Notes: generated from the letters alone by a model not told the origin. A stretch of 64,000 nt of DNA from Nocardioides sp. S5 (GCF_017310035.1 NZ_CP022296.1:3782001-3846000), one strand, 5' to 3'. Counted from the stretch's first letter, positions 1 to 10,589 are shown. Numbers and translations are program-made.

Positions 1-494
1 CTGTAGACGACGACCAGCCCGGGAAGCCCGAAGAGCCAGCCAGAACCGTAGAGATCGACGCCGGTGAGCTCCATGACCGCGTTGGTGACGACACCCACCG
101 GGCCGATGGTCGCGATCCAGGCGAAGGCGAGGACGACACCGCCGAACTGGGCGAGCACGCCGCTCACGGCGAGCGTGGCTCGGCGCGGCAGGCTGTGCGC
201 GGGCATCGAGACGATGAGGTAGGCGAGGAGCGCGCCGAGCACGGCGCCGATCACCGCTGTGGACGCCGACAGGATCAGCGACCCCTTCAGCGCCGAGACG
301 GCCGCGTCGCCCGTCAGGGCGTCGAGGTTGCCCAGCGTCAGCGCGCCGTCCTCGTCCTGGAACGCGCCGAGGACGACGGTGAGCGTCGGGACGACGAGGA
401 ACACCAGGACGAACACGAGGAACGGCAGCAGCGGAAGGGCGGGAGCGACGGCGAGCCGTCGTCCCCGCCCCTCAGAAGTGGTCGGCGTGCTCAG
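1..494 (-). CDS. ABC transporter permease, N-terminal part (cut by window edge)
   Basis: This is the inner-membrane channel subunit of the importer whose binding protein lies just upstream. Reading from 494, a short polar N-terminus (STPTTSEGRGRR) leads into a first membrane helix (LAVAPALPLLPFLVF) and then further hydrophobic segments typical of PotB/PhnU-type permeases. The reading frame is open to base 1, so the C-terminal part, including the EAA loop, is outside the window. No ATG or GTG fits before the first helix. The best start is CTG at 494-492, which overlaps the TGA of the binding protein in the same 4-base manner (CTGA) seen at other junctions here. Substrate is unknown. Confidence 0.75.
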   Translation of the reverse strand, partial: MSTPTTSEGRGRRLAVAPALPLLPFLVFVLVFLVVPTLTVVLGAFQDEDGALTLGNLDALTGDAAVSALKGSLILSASTAVIGAVLGALLAYLIVSMPAHSLPRRATLAVSGVLAQFGGVVLAFAWIATIGPVGVVTNAVMELTGVDLYGSGWLFGLPGLVVVY

Positions 495-1615
495 CGGATG
501 GCCTTGGACCAGTTCGCTGCGAGGTACTCACCGGCCGTGACGGTCTGCTCGTCGGTCGGGACCACCGGGTCGCCGCTGACCTCCGGGAGGGCACCCCAGA
601 GCTCGGCGTCGATCGTGCCGGCCTCGGCCATCGCGTCGCCGCGGACCGGGCGGGCGCCGCCCTCGAGCCAGAGGTTCTGCCCCTCGTCGCTGTAGAGGAA
701 CTCCTGCCACAGCCGCGCGGCGGCCGGGTTCGGCGCGTCGGCGTTGATGGCCTGGAAGTAGTAGCCGGCGACGACGGCCTCCTCAGGGACCACGGTCCTC
801 CAGGTGTCGACGTTGGCCGCGGCGGCCGCGCCGAGGTAGTCCCAGTCGATGACGACCGGCGTCGTGCCCTGCTCGATGGTGGTCGAGTCGGGGTCGACGG
901 TGAGGAAGTTGCCGGCCTCCTTGAGCTCGGTGAAGAAGTCCACGCCGGGTGCGATGTCGTCGGCGGACCCGCCGTTGGCGATGGCCGCCATCATCACGCC
1001 GCTGAAGGCCGCGCCTGCCTGCGTCGGGTCACCGTTGAGGGCGACCTTGCCCTCGAACTCGGGCCCCAGCAGGTCGGACAGCGACGTCACCTCGGGGACC
1101 ACGGCCGAGTCGTAGCCGATCGACATGTAGCCGCCGTAGTCGTTGACCCAGGCGCCGTCCGCGTCCTTGAACTCGTCGGGGATGTCGTCCCAGGTCTCGA
1201 CCTGGTAGGGCGCGAACATGTCGGTGTTGGCGAGGGCGACCGACTGGCCGAGGTCGAAGACGTCGGGCGCGCGGTCGGTGCCGGCGAGCTCGTTGGCGGC
1301 ATTGATCTCGTCCTGCGAGGCGGCGTCGGGCTGGGCGGAGTTGACCTCGATGTCGTACTTCTCCTCGAAGGTCGAGATCACCTCGCCGTAGTTGGCCCAG
1401 TCCGGCGGGAGGGCGATGACGTTGAGCTCGCCCTCGTCCTGGGCGGCCCGGACGAGCTCGTCCATGCCACCGAAGTCCTCGGCCGACGTGGCCGCCGCAG
1501 CGTCCACCCCGCTCTCGGTGGTGGTGTCGTTCTCCTCCTCGGGAGCGGCGCAGGCCGCCACGGACATGAGCGTGGCCGTCGCCGTGAGCGAGACGAGCAT
1601 CTTGCGGGTGTTCAT
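491..1615 (-). CDS. ABC transporter substrate-binding lipoprotein (family 1, PotD/AfuA-like)
   Basis: Extracellular solute-binding protein of a polyamine, iron or phosphonate-type importer, anchored to the membrane as a lipoprotein. The N-terminus MNTRKMLVSLTATATL is followed by lipobox SVAAC and an acidic linker. The mature part has the family's EGELNVIALPPDWANYGEVI beginning and a length of about 370 residues, normal for the class. The ATG at 1615 is preceded by CTGGAGGTCCG, a good ribosome site; an in-frame ATG at 1633 has none. The gene overlaps the downstream permease by 4 bases. An ATPase gene is not visible and probably lies beyond the left edge. The solute cannot be told from the sequence. 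Confidence 0.85.
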   Translation of the reverse strand: MNTRKMLVSLTATATLMSVAACAAPEEENDTTTESGVDAAAATSAEDFGGMDELVRAAQDEGELNVIALPPDWANYGEVISTFEEKYDIEVNSAQPDAASQDEINAANELAGTDRAPDVFDLGQSVALANTDMFAPYQVETWDDIPDEFKDADGAWVNDYGGYMSIGYDSAVVPEVTSLSDLLGPEFEGKVALNGDPTQAGAAFSGVMMAAIANGGSADDIAPGVDFFTELKEAGNFLTVDPDSTTIEQGTTPVVIDWDYLGAAAAANVDTWRTVVPEEAVVAGYYFQAINADAPNPAAARLWQEFLYSDEGQNLWLEGGARPVRGDAMAEAGTIDAELWGALPEVSGDPVVPTDEQTVTAGEYLAANWSKAIR

Positions 1616-1866
1616 CGGACCTCCAGTGAGCATCTGCCGGGGGATCGGCGGGGTGTGCCGCGCGGAGCCTCGTAGGTCCCGTCGTTGCGGAGGCTACTCC
1701 CGGATGGCCGCCACGCGTCCGACCAGTGAACACCCGGTCCTCGGTCGCACCGGTCCGGGCGCGCGGATGAGCCACTGGCGACGACCCCTGAGCGCTAGGC
1801 TGCCGCCGCGCTGGACCGTCGTCGGCGTCCGCGGCCCCGGCAGGGCCGACCTGCGGGGGTCCTGAC

Positions 1867-2592
1867 ATGCGGATCGTGCTGTTCCTCGTCCCACTCGTGC
1901 TGGGCATCTACTGCCTCGTCGACGCAATCACCAGCCGCGACGACGAGGTGCGCCACCTCCAGAAGACGTGGTGGGTCCTGCTGATCCTGTTCTTCCCCGT
2001 CGTCGGGTCGGTCGCCTGGCTCGTCGCCGGACGACCGCAGCGCGGCCCGCGCCACCACGGTCCCCACCAGCAGGCAGCGAGCGCCTACCCCGAGTACGAC
2101 CGTCCCGGTCGTTTCGCGGCATCGGACCCGGCTGCGGACGAGGAGTTCCTGCGGAAGGTGAGTGAGCGCGCGGAGAGCCAGCGGCGCGGCACGGCGAAGC
2201 CGGAGCCGGCACCGGCGCCGCAGGTCGTCATCGACGAGGGCGTCCTGGACGCGGAGTCGGAGTCCTTCCTGGTCTCCAGCGCCGCCCCGGAGTCGGCCGT
2301 GGTCGCAGCGATCAGGCGGGCCAACGACCGGTTCATGCTCGTGGACGAGCTAGGGCGCGAGCACGCCGACGGCGCGGCGCTCGACGCCGCGTTCGAGGCC
2401 CACGACGAGGGGGACCTCTACACCCCCAACTACACCGCCGACCCGGTCGTGACCGATGCCGGCGTCCGCGGCTACGTCGACTGCAAGGGCGGGATCGATC
2501 CCGCCATGGGAGAGACGATGCGCCGGATCCTGCGCGAGGAGCTCAGGAAGCTCGGGGCGAGCGTGCACGTCCGGGAGCACGACGGGACCTGA
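1867..2592 (+). CDS. PLDc_N-type membrane-anchored protein with unknown C-terminal domain
   Basis: The first 55 residues form the small two-helix module known as PLDc_[21 protein letters not shown], then a charged turn ([14 protein letters not shown]) and a second helix ending in VAGRP. In many actinobacteria this module stands alone as a short membrane protein. Here it is followed by a Pro/Ala-rich linker and roughly 110 soluble residues (about 130-241) that I do not recognise, rich in acidic residues and ending [16 protein letters not shown]. It stands alone, divergent from the ABC importer. A TAGGCT hexamer lies at 1796-1801. Role unknown; membrane tethering of the C-terminal domain is inferred. 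Confidence 0.6.
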   Translation: MRIVLFLVPLVLGIYCLVDAITSRDDEVRHLQKTWWVLLILFFPVVGSVAWLVAGRPQRGPRHHGPHQQAASAYPEYDRPGRFAASDPAADEEFLRKVSERAESQRRGTAKPEPAPAPQVVIDEGVLDAESESFLVSSAAPESAVVAAIRRANDRFMLVDELGREHADGAALDAAFEAHDEGDLYTPNYTADPVVTDAGVRGYVDCKGGIDPAMGETMRRILREELRKLGASVHVREHDGT

Positions 2593-2636
2593 GCCGCGTC
2601 GCACCACGGCCCGAGCGCGGCGTACGCTCAGGTCCC

Positions 2637-4358
<1,722 letters not shown>

Positions 4359-4362
4359 TCCC

Positions 4363-5226
4363 TCAGCCCGCGGTGAGGCGGTCGGCCAGTGACGCGGCCG
4401 CCGCGCCGGGCTGGTGGCCGAGCGCCTCGGCACCCTCGATGCGCCCCTGGTGGGCACCACCGAGGAGGACGGTCGTCGAGGTGCAGATCGCCTCCACCGC
4501 CTCGCGGACCGCCGGGAGGTCCTCGACCGTCGGGACGGCGAGCACCACGGCGTCCGGGCCCAGCTCGCGCACGGTCTCGACCCAGGCCTCGACGGGCAGG
4601 TCGGCCCCGAGGTAGGTGACCTGCACCCCGCGGCTGCGGAGCACCATCGCGAAGCCCATCACGCCGAGCTCGTGACGCGAGCCGCGCGCCAGCCCGACCA
4701 GCACACGAGGCGACTCACCGTCGGGGTGCGGGAGCTGGTGGAAGGCCTGCGAGAGGCGTCGCAGCACCGCGGCGCTGACGAAGTGCTCCCCGGCCACCGT
4801 CACGTCACCGCGCTGCCAGGCCTCGCCCAGCCGCACCAGCGAGGGCATCAGCCACTCGTCCACCACGTCGGCGAGGTCGGCCTGCGCGAAGACCTTGTCC
4901 AGGGTGCTCTCGAGGCGCACGAGGTCGAAGCCCTGCCCGCAGGTCACGAGCTCGTCGAGGTGCGACAGCGGCGAGCCCGGGGGCGGTGCGGCGCCGGCGA
5001 TGGCGCCCGACCGGTCCTCGAGGACCCTCCTGGCGGCCTCGCGCGGGGCCCACCCGGAGTCGACGAGGTCACGCATAACGGCCAGTCGCCGCACCGCCTC
5101 GTCGTCGTACAGGCGGTAGTTGCCCTCGGAGCGCACGGGCTCGACGACCCCGTAGCGCTGCTCCCACTTGCGGAGCGTCTCGCGGGGTACGCCGGTGAGC
5201 TGCGAGGTGCGGCCGACGGTGTACAC
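4363..5226 (-). CDS. MerR-family regulator with B12-binding domain, CarH/LitR-like (copy 1)
   Basis: Probable DNA-binding regulator that uses adenosylcobalamin as ligand, possibly as a light sensor. From the GTG at 5226 (VYTVGRT) the 287 residues comprise a MerR winged helix (1-70), a four-helix cap (about 88-165) and a Rossmann B12 domain (about 173-287). The cap carries W137-x9-E147-H148, the Wx9EH signature of CarH/LitR photoreceptors. The B12 domain has H185-E-L-G, matching the lower-ligand HxxG motif, followed by YLGADLP and LLGGA. The residue after the tryptophan is Gln where Thermus CarH has the His that binds cobalt after illumination. The paralogue at 5569-6447 has the same signature. 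An 11-bp repeat array lies just upstream. Confidence 0.85.
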   Translation of the reverse strand: MYTVGRTSQLTGVPRETLRKWEQRYGVVEPVRSEGNYRLYDDEAVRRLAVMRDLVDSGWAPREAARRVLEDRSGAIAGAAPPPGSPLSHLDELVTCGQGFDLVRLESTLDKVFAQADLADVVDEWLMPSLVRLGEAWQRGDVTVAGEHFVSAAVLRRLSQAFHQLPHPDGESPRVLVGLARGSRHELGVMGFAMVLRSRGVQVTYLGADLPVEAWVETVRELGPDAVVLAVPTVEDLPAVREAVEAICTSTTVLLGGAHQGRIEGAEALGHQPGAAAASLADRLTAG

Positions 5227-5243
5227 ACCCCAAAAGGTACACC

Positions 5244-5287
5244 ACGTTGGACAAACCCTGTACATACCCTCTACGTTCAGCTTACCC
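5244..5287. promoter_or_regulatory. Tandem 11-bp repeat array, candidate CarH-type operator
   Basis: Four abutting 11-bp units run across the intergenic space upstream of the copy 1 regulator: ACGTTGGACAA, ACCCTGTACAT, ACCCTCTACGT and TCAGCTTACCC. The two central units fit the published CarH operator unit nnTnTACAnnn (CCTGTACATAC; CCTCTACGTTC with one change), and the outer two are degenerate. CarH binds such tandem direct repeats as a tetramer. The position between a CarH-like gene and a divergent gene suits autoregulation. Binding is inferred. Confidence 0.5.
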
Positions 5288-5312
5288 ACAACAGTGGACA
5301 AACTGTGGACAA
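5282..5312. promoter_or_regulatory. Cluster of DnaA-box-like 9-mers
   Basis: Three 9-mers resembling DnaA boxes lie within 31 bases: TTACCCACA (5282-5290, plus strand), TTGTCCACT (minus strand, 5301-5293) and TTGTCCACA (minus strand, 5312-5304). The last is the exact preferred Streptomyces/Mycobacterium box; the other two differ by one base from the consensus. The two minus-strand boxes are 11 bp apart. No dnaA, dnaN or AT-rich unwinding region is present, so this is not oriC. DnaA control of the adjacent small gene, or chance overlap with the regulator array, are both possible. Confidence 0.35.
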
Positions 5313-5326
5313 CCCGGGAGCGCGAC

Positions 5327-5563
5327 ATGTCGGACACCTACCAGCTCACCGCAGAGGACCAGCGCCTCGGCGTGTGGCTGCGCTCCGCCGGCATCACAGT
5401 CATCGCCGCCGCTGCCCTCGGCTCGGTCCTCTACGCCCACCCGGCCGCCTCCGAGGTGCCCGGCACCGACAGCACCTGCCAGATCAAGGTCGTCGGCGAC
5501 GCCTGGACCGGCCAGGGCTGCGAGGACGCAGCAGAGGGAGCCGCGGAGAGCGCCGCGAACTGA
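5327..5563 (+). CDS. Small membrane or secreted protein, unknown
   Basis: A 78-residue protein, MSDTYQLTAEDQRLGVWLRS, followed by one hydrophobic segment (AGITVIAAAALGSVLYA) and a short tail with two cysteines (STCQIKV, GQGCED) that could pair outside the cell. It matches no family I know. It sits between the two CarH-like genes, divergent from copy 1 and 5 bases from the end of copy 2, behind the repeat array and the DnaA-like boxes, which makes it the likeliest target of the adjacent regulators. The ATG at 5327 follows CCGGGAGCGCGAC, a weak ribosome site. Confidence 0.55.
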   Translation: MSDTYQLTAEDQRLGVWLRSAGITVIAAAALGSVLYAHPAASEVPGTDSTCQIKVVGDAWTGQGCEDAAEGAAESAAN

Positions 5564-5568
5564 AGTCG

Positions 5569-6447
5569 TCAGGCCCGCACAGGGATGCCGCTGAGCCGGT
5601 GTGCCAGCGCCACGGCCGCCGCACCCGGCAGGTGGCCGAGGTGCTCCCCCGCGGCCACCGCGTCCTGGTGGGCCCCGCCGAGCAGCACCTGCGTCAACGC
5701 CCCGAGGGCCTCCGCCGCCTCGCGCACCGCGGGCAGGTCCTCCACCGACGGCACGGCGAGCACGGCGGCTGCGGGCTCGATCAGCCCGACCGCCCCGAGC
5801 CAGGCCTCCAGCGGCAGGTCCGCGCCGAGGTAGGTGACCGCGACGCCACGCGAGCGGAGCACCGTCGCGAAGGCGAGGACACCCATCTCGTGCCGGGACC
5901 CGCGCGCCAGGCCGACGACCACGCGAGGACTCGCAGGAGGAGCAGGCGGGAGCGTCTGGAAGAGCAGGCCGAGCCTGCGGTGCACCGCAGCCGTCACGAA
6001 GTGCTCGCCGGCCACCGACACCTCGCCGCGCTGCCACGCCCGCCCCAGGCCACCCAACGCCGGCATCAGCCAGTCGTCGACGACGCGAGCGAGGTAGGGG
6101 TCGGCGAAGGCGCCGGCGAGCAGCCGCTCCAGCCGCGGGACGTCGAAGTCGACCGCGCACGCCACGAGCTCCTCGACGCGCGCGTCGGTGCTGGTCGCCT
6201 CCCGGCGGGGCAGCTGCGCCTCAGCCGCCGCCGGGTCCTCGACCACGTGCCGCGCGGCCTCCTGCGCCGACCACCCGGCGTCGACCAGGCTGCGCATGAC
6301 GCTGAGGCGGCGCACCGCGTCGTCGTTGTAGAGCCGGTAGTTGCCCGCGGACCGCTGCGGGACCACCACGCCGTAGCGCTGCTCCCACTTGCGCAGCGTG
6401 CCGGTCGGCACGCCGGTGAGCTCAGCGGTCCTCCCGACGGTGTACAC
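5569..6447 (-). CDS. MerR-family regulator with B12-binding domain, CarH/LitR-like (copy 2)
   Basis: Paralogue of the 4363-5226 protein with the same three parts in 292 residues: MerR helix (VYTVGRTAELTGVPTG start, GTG at 6447), cap with W138-x9-E148-H149, and B12 domain with H186-E-M-G. As in copy 1, Gln follows the tryptophan. The two share most of the DNA-reading segment (LRKWEQRYGVV), so they may bind related sites or form mixed tetramers. The middle of the cap (residues 75-95) diverges most. Longer in-frame starts up to 6525 exist but add sequence unlike any MerR N-terminus. Upstream, 6448-6551 shows no clear copy of the 11-bp array. Confidence 0.85.
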   Translation of the reverse strand: MYTVGRTAELTGVPTGTLRKWEQRYGVVVPQRSAGNYRLYNDDAVRRLSVMRSLVDAGWSAQEAARHVVEDPAAAEAQLPRREATSTDARVEELVACAVDFDVPRLERLLAGAFADPYLARVVDDWLMPALGGLGRAWQRGEVSVAGEHFVTAAVHRRLGLLFQTLPPAPPASPRVVVGLARGSRHEMGVLAFATVLRSRGVAVTYLGADLPLEAWLGAVGLIEPAAAVLAVPSVEDLPAVREAAEALGALTQVLLGGAHQDAVAAGEHLGHLPGAAAVALAHRLSGIPVRA

Positions 6448-6551
6448 CTGACCACCGTAGAACGCGAACGGCCCCGCGAGAAGGACTTTCGCACCGTCCG
6501 CCAGCACCCCGGGGTGAGGCCCCACCGCCGCGACGTGGGCAGGATGGCGGA

Positions 6552-7232
6552 GTGGACAGTGTGGACAGCGTCGAGATCGCCCGGGCCGAGACCGAGCGCG
6601 GAGAGGTCGTGCTGCGCCGTCGTACGTCCGACAGCGCCGCCGACGTGCTGGAGCTGCGCGTCAACGGCGTCTTCGTGATGGACACCCTCGAGACGACCAG
6701 CGAGATCGAGCTGGCCGCGCAGGCGCTCGCCCTCGTCGAGCAGCCCTCGTCGGTGCTCATCGGCGGTCTGGGGCTGGGCTTCACCCTCCAGCGTGTCCTC
6801 GCCGACCCCCGCGTGGAGCGCGCGGTGGTGGTCGAGATCGAGGAGGTCCTCGTCCGCTGGATGCGCGACGGCACCGTGCCCCACGGCCCCGCGGTGCTCG
6901 CCGACACCCGCGCGACGGTGCTCAACGCCGACATCACGATGGCGATCGCCGAGGCCCGCTCGACCTACGACCTCGTGCTGCTCGACGTCGACAACGGACC
7001 GGGCTACCTCGTCCACGACGGCAACGAGTCGGTCTACGAGGCCGAGTTCCTCACCCGCTGCCGCGAGCTGCTGAGCCCCGGCGGGGTGCTCGTGGTGTGG
7101 TCGGCCAGCGCCGCACCGGAGCTGCTGGCAGTGCTGCGCGACGTCTTCGGAGCAGCCGAGGAGCAGGCCCACCACGTGCTGCTCCAGGACCGTCCCGAGG
7201 ACTACTTCCTCTACCTCGCACGCCGCACCTGA
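6552..7232 (+). CDS. Spermidine synthase-like Rossmann protein
   Basis: A 226-residue protein of the spermidine/spermine synthase-like fold. It has the SAM-type glycine loop IGGLGLGFTLQRVL (about residues 75-88), the acidic VVEIEE that would hold the ribose, LNADITMAI, and the YDLVLLDVDNGP segment that occupies the active-site position. Family members transfer aminopropyl groups, but many actinobacterial ones have unknown substrates; the Asp pair needed for polyamine binding is not clearly kept, so the reaction is uncertain. GTG starts at 6552 and 6561 are both possible. It is followed after 4 bases by the convergent transpeptidase gene. Confidence 0.65.
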   Translation: MDSVDSVEIARAETERGEVVLRRRTSDSAADVLELRVNGVFVMDTLETTSEIELAAQALALVEQPSSVLIGGLGLGFTLQRVLADPRVERAVVVEIEEVLVRWMRDGTVPHGPAVLADTRATVLNADITMAIAEARSTYDLVLLDVDNGPGYLVHDGNESVYEAEFLTRCRELLSPGGVLVVWSASAAPELLAVLRDVFGAAEEQAHHVLLQDRPEDYFLYLARRT

Positions 7233-7236
7233 GGCC

Positions 7237-9126
7237 TCAGCGCAGGAACGCCTCCAGCACCGGGCCGGCGGTCTGCGACCCCGAGACGCCGGTCTCCACG
7301 AACACCGCCACCGCGAGGTCGCCGCGGGTGGCGATCATCCAGGCGTGGGTGGGCAGGTCACCGGCCGCACCGGGCTCGCCGTACTCCGCGGTGCCGGTCT
7401 TGGCCCCGACCTCCCCCGGTACGTCGAGCAGGAACCGCCCCGAGCCCGTGGTCACCACGGCCCGCATCAGCCCGCGGAGGGTGCCGGCCTCCTGGCCGGT
7501 CAGCGGCACCTCCGGCGCCACCTGCTGCACCTCGTGGTCCGGCAGCAGGACCGGCAGGACCGTGCGGCCCGCGGCGACGGAGGAGGCGACGGTGGCCATC
7601 GCGAACGGGCTGGCGAGCACCGTCCCCTGGCCGATCAGGTCGGCCGCAGCGCCGGTCTCGGTCTCGGCCGGCGGCACCTGGCCGAAGTAGACGCCGAAGC
7701 CGAGGTCGTGGTCGACCCCGAGCCCCAGCGCGGCCGCCGCGGCGGAGAGGTCGCCCGGGCCGAGGCGGTCGGCGTTGGCGATGAGGGCGGTGTTGCACGA
7801 CTGCGCGATCGCCTGGACGAAGGGGATGTCGCCGAGCGCGGAGGACGGGTAGTCGTCGTAGTTCTTGAAGGAGCGGCCGTCGACCACCGTGGTCGCCGGG
7901 CAGGACACGGTGTCGTCGACGGCGAGCCCGCTGCGCAGCAGCGCCAGCGAGCTGACCACCTTGAAGGTCGAGCCCGGGGCGTACTGCCCGGTCGCGGCGA
8001 GGTCGGCGCCGGCGGCGCCCTCGCCGTTGGCGGTGGCGAGGATCGCCCCGTCCGAGGGACGGATCGCGACCAGCGCCGCAGCCGGAGCACCGGCGCCGAG
8101 GGTGGCGAGCGCGTCCTCTGCACGCTGCTGGAGGTCCGGGGACAGCGTGGTGACCAGGTCGGCGCCATCGGTGGCCGGCACCTCGAAGAGCGTGCGGAGC
8201 ACGTCGTCGGCGCCCCGGGCGACCACGGCCGTGCCGGGACTGCCGCGCAGCTGGTCGTCGTAGCGCGCCTGGAGGCCGGACAGCCCGACCTCGTCGCCGG
8301 CGACGATGCTGCCACCGGACTCCTCGACCACCTCGGCGGTCGCGGGGCCCACGCGGCCGAGCAGGGCTGCGGCGAACTCGCGGGTCGGGGCCAGCGGGAG
8401 GGTGTCGCGCACCGCGAGGGCGCCGGGCACCCGACGGAAGGCGGGCAGCACGTCGAGGGCGTCGTCCTCGCGGAGCACCACCGCCTCGACGAAGGCCTCT
8501 GCCCCCATCGCCTCCGCGCGCTCGGCGTACGCCGCCGCGTCGACGTCGAGGATGCGGGCGATCCGCCGCGCGCTGCGCGCGACCTGCGGGCCCTCGACCT
8601 TCGTCTTGTCGAGGCCGTAGCGCAGGACCGGGCGCTCGGTGACGAGCACCGCTCCCCCGTCGCCGGTGATGTCACCGCGCTGGGACGTCAGCGTCCGCAA
8701 CCCGACCGTCTCGCCCTCGGCGAGCCCGGGGGCGAACGCCTCGGGAGACCACTCGACCCGCCACTCCTGGGGGTCCTCGCCGCCCTGCGCGAGGCGTACG
8801 GAGGTGTCGTACTCCCAGGGCGCGTCGGCGGTCACGTCCCACCGCCACGCGAGCGTGACGTCGGCCCAGCCCTCCTCCTCGACCACCTCGACCGAGGTGG
8901 CCTCGACGGCGACCGGCACCTCGTCGAGTGGCGCGACCAGCTCGGCGAAGGCGGTCCTCTGCGCCTCGTCACCCAGCGGCACCTCACCCAGCGAGTGCTC
9001 CGAGAGCGCCGCGGCGAGGTCGTCGGCGAGGTCGGCGGCGGGGTCGGTGTCGTCGCCGCCGAGCGCGGAGCAGGCCGAGGCGACCCCCACGAGCACGGCG
9101 GTCATCCCGAGACGGAGTGAGCGCAT
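7237..9126 (-). CDS. Penicillin-binding transpeptidase lipoprotein with MecA-type N-terminal domain
   Basis: Class B penicillin-binding protein that cross-links peptidoglycan outside the membrane. The ATG at 9126 gives [15 protein letters not shown] then lipobox ASAC, so it is membrane-held by lipid. An NTF2-like MecA_N region (about 30-150) and a dimer region precede the transpeptidase domain, which carries S-T-F-K (serine near residue 386), S-C-N ([11 protein letters not shown]) and K-T-G ([13 protein letters not shown]). At 629 residues it matches PBP2a-like actinobacterial enzymes. It is divergent from fumC with only 31 bases between the two starts. Low-affinity beta-lactam binding is known for some relatives but cannot be read here. 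Confidence 0.9.
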   Translation of the reverse strand: MRSLRLGMTAVLVGVASACSALGGDDTDPAADLADDLAAALSEHSLGEVPLGDEAQRTAFAELVAPLDEVPVAVEATSVEVVEEEGWADVTLAWRWDVTADAPWEYDTSVRLAQGGEDPQEWRVEWSPEAFAPGLAEGETVGLRTLTSQRGDITGDGGAVLVTERPVLRYGLDKTKVEGPQVARSARRIARILDVDAAAYAERAEAMGAEAFVEAVVLREDDALDVLPAFRRVPGALAVRDTLPLAPTREFAAALLGRVGPATAEVVEESGGSIVAGDEVGLSGLQARYDDQLRGSPGTAVVARGADDVLRTLFEVPATDGADLVTTLSPDLQQRAEDALATLGAGAPAAALVAIRPSDGAILATANGEGAAGADLAATGQYAPGSTFKVVSSLALLRSGLAVDDTVSCPATTVVDGRSFKNYDDYPSSALGDIPFVQAIAQSCNTALIANADRLGPGDLSAAAAALGLGVDHDLGFGVYFGQVPPAETETGAAADLIGQGTVLASPFAMATVASSVAAGRTVLPVLLPDHEVQQVAPEVPLTGQEAGTLRGLMRAVVTTGSGRFLLDVPGEVGAKTGTAEYGEPGAAGDLPTHAWMIATRGDLAVAVFVETGVSGSQTAGPVLEAFLR

Positions 9127-9144
9127 GGCTCCATCGTGCCGGGG

Positions 9145-9150
9145 TACGGT
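9145..9150 (+). promoter_or_regulatory. Leaderless -10 hexamer of fumC
   Basis: TACGGT ends 7 nt before the GTG at 9158, in the 31-base gap between two divergent genes. There is no ribosome site, so transcription probably begins at the start codon. No good -35 is seen. Confidence 0.45.
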
Positions 9151-9157
9151 CGATGTC

Positions 9158-10540
9158 GTGAGCGAGACACGCACCGAGCACGACTCGATGGGCGAGGTCG
9201 AGGTTCCTCGCGAGGCACTCTGGCGGGCGCAGACGCAGCGCGCGATCGAGAACTTCCCGATCAGTGGCCTGACCCTCCAGCCGCGCCACGTCCAGGCGCT
9301 GGCGCACGTGAAGGCGGCGGCCGCGAGCGCGAACGCCGCGCTCGGCGTCGTCAGCCACGAGCAGGCCCATGCGATCGTGGCGGCCGCCGACGCGATCGTC
9401 GCCGGGGAGCACGACGGCGAGTTCCCCCTCGACGTGTTCCAGACCGGCTCGGGCACCAGCTCCAACATGAACGCCAACGAGGTGATCGCCACCCTCGCCG
9501 CGCAGGCCGGCGTCGAGGTGCACCCCAACGACCACGTCAACGCCTCGCAGAGCAGCAACGACACCTTCCCGACGAGCATCCACGTCGCGGCGACGCTGGC
9601 CGTGGTCGACGACCTCGTCCCGGCCCTGGAGCGCCTCGCGTCGTCGTTCGAGGCGAAGGCCGAGGAGTTCGCCGACACGGTCAAGGCCGGGCGCACCCAC
9701 CTCATGGACGCCACCCCGGTGACCCTCGGCCAGGAGATGGGGGCGTACGCCGCCACGCTGCGCCTCGGCGTCGAACGGCTCGAGGCGGTGCTGCCGCGCG
9801 TGCGCGAGCTGCCGCTGGGCGGCACCGCGGTCGGCACCGGGATCAACACCCCCGCCGCCTTTGCCGAGCGCGCCATCGCTGCGCTGGCGGAGCGCACCGG
9901 GCAACCCTTCACCGAGGCTCGCGACCACTTCGAGGCCCAGGGCACCCGCGACTCGCTCGTCGAGCTGTCCGGGGTGCTGCGCACGGTCGCGGTCGGCCTG
10001 ACCAAGATCTGCAACGACCTGCGCTGGATGTCGTCGGGACCGACCACGGGCCTGGCCGAGATCCACCTGCCCGACCTGCAGCCCGGGTCGAGCATCATGC
10101 CCGGCAAGGTGAACCCGGTCCTGCCCGAGGCGACCCTCATGGTCTGCGCCCGGGTGGTCGGCAACGACGCGACGATCGCGTGGGCCGGCGCGTCGGGCAG
10201 CTTCGAGCTCAACGTGATGATGCCGGTGATGGCGCACGCGCTCCTGGAGTCGGTCCACGTCCTGTCCACGTCGACGGTCCTGCTCGCCGAGCGCTGCGTC
10301 GACGGCATCACTGCCGACAGCGAGCGGATGCGGCGCTACGCCGAGTCGTCGCCGTCGGTCGTGACGCCGCTCAACGCGCACATCGGCTACGAGCAGGCCG
10401 CCACGGTGGCGAAGAAGGCGCTCGCCGACGGCGCGACCATCCGCGAGACGGTGATCGCGATGGGCTTCGTCCAGCGCGGCGAGCTCACCGAGGAACAGCT
10501 CGACGCAGCACTCGACGTGGACTCGATGACCGGACGCTGA
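9158..10540 (+). CDS. fumC: Fumarate hydratase, class II
   Basis: Oxygen-stable, metal-free fumarase that interconverts fumarate and L-malate in the TCA cycle. The 460 residues show the superfamily motifs in order: [47 protein letters not shown] and the mobile catalytic loop [11 protein letters not shown] with its active serine. The GTG at 9158 gives the usual short N-terminus ([17 protein letters not shown]). It is the counterpart of M. tuberculosis Rv1098c, which also lies near phoH2 and the short prenyltransferase. It is apparently leaderless. Together with fumA, the cell would have an iron-dependent and an iron-free route for the same step. Confidence 0.96.
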   Translation: MSETRTEHDSMGEVEVPREALWRAQTQRAIENFPISGLTLQPRHVQALAHVKAAAASANAALGVVSHEQAHAIVAAADAIVAGEHDGEFPLDVFQTGSGTSSNMNANEVIATLAAQAGVEVHPNDHVNASQSSNDTFPTSIHVAATLAVVDDLVPALERLASSFEAKAEEFADTVKAGRTHLMDATPVTLGQEMGAYAATLRLGVERLEAVLPRVRELPLGGTAVGTGINTPAAFAERAIAALAERTGQPFTEARDHFEAQGTRDSLVELSGVLRTVAVGLTKICNDLRWMSSGPTTGLAEIHLPDLQPGSSIMPGKVNPVLPEATLMVCARVVGNDATIAWAGASGSFELNVMMPVMAHALLESVHVLSTSTVLLAERCVDGITADSERMRRYAESSPSVVTPLNAHIGYEQAATVAKKALADGATIRETVIAMGFVQRGELTEEQLDAALDVDSMTGR

Positions 10541-10553
10541 ACCGCTCTTCCTC

Positions 10554-10582
10554 TTGACCTTCATACCCCCCGGGGGTATGTT
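10554..10582 (+). promoter_or_regulatory. Promoter with CsoR-type copper operator in its spacer
   Basis: A -35 box TTGACC (10554-10559) and a -10 box TATGTT (10577-10582) are separated by exactly 17 bp. The spacer is largely filled by a perfect 17-bp palindrome, ATACCCCCCGGGGGTAT (10563-10579), of the G/C-tract type bound by Cu(I)-responsive CsoR repressors. The ATG at 10590 lies 7 nt after the -10 box, so the transcript should be leaderless. Copper control is inferred from operator type and from the His-rich product. No csoR gene is in the window. Confidence 0.7.
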
Positions 10583-10589
10583 CCGAACC

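Noticed and set aside
5218..6450. GGTGTACAC palindromes at the start of both MerR genes as operators
   Set aside because: They encode the shared first residues VYTVG of both proteins, so their similarity is explained by coding; they are not independent evidence for binding.
6552..6570. GTGGACAGTGTGGACAG direct repeat as another DnaA-like site
   Set aside because: It lies in the first codons of the spermidine-synthase-like gene (V-D-S-V-D-S) and one unit fits the box only poorly.
4414..6678. Very long open frame on the plus strand opposite the MerR genes
   Set aside because: It is antisense to two well-supported regulators, has Arg/His/Pro-rich composition without domain motifs, and arises from GC-rich codon structure. 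Similar long antisense frames opposite the GH3, PhoH2, fumA and subtilase genes were rejected for the same reason.
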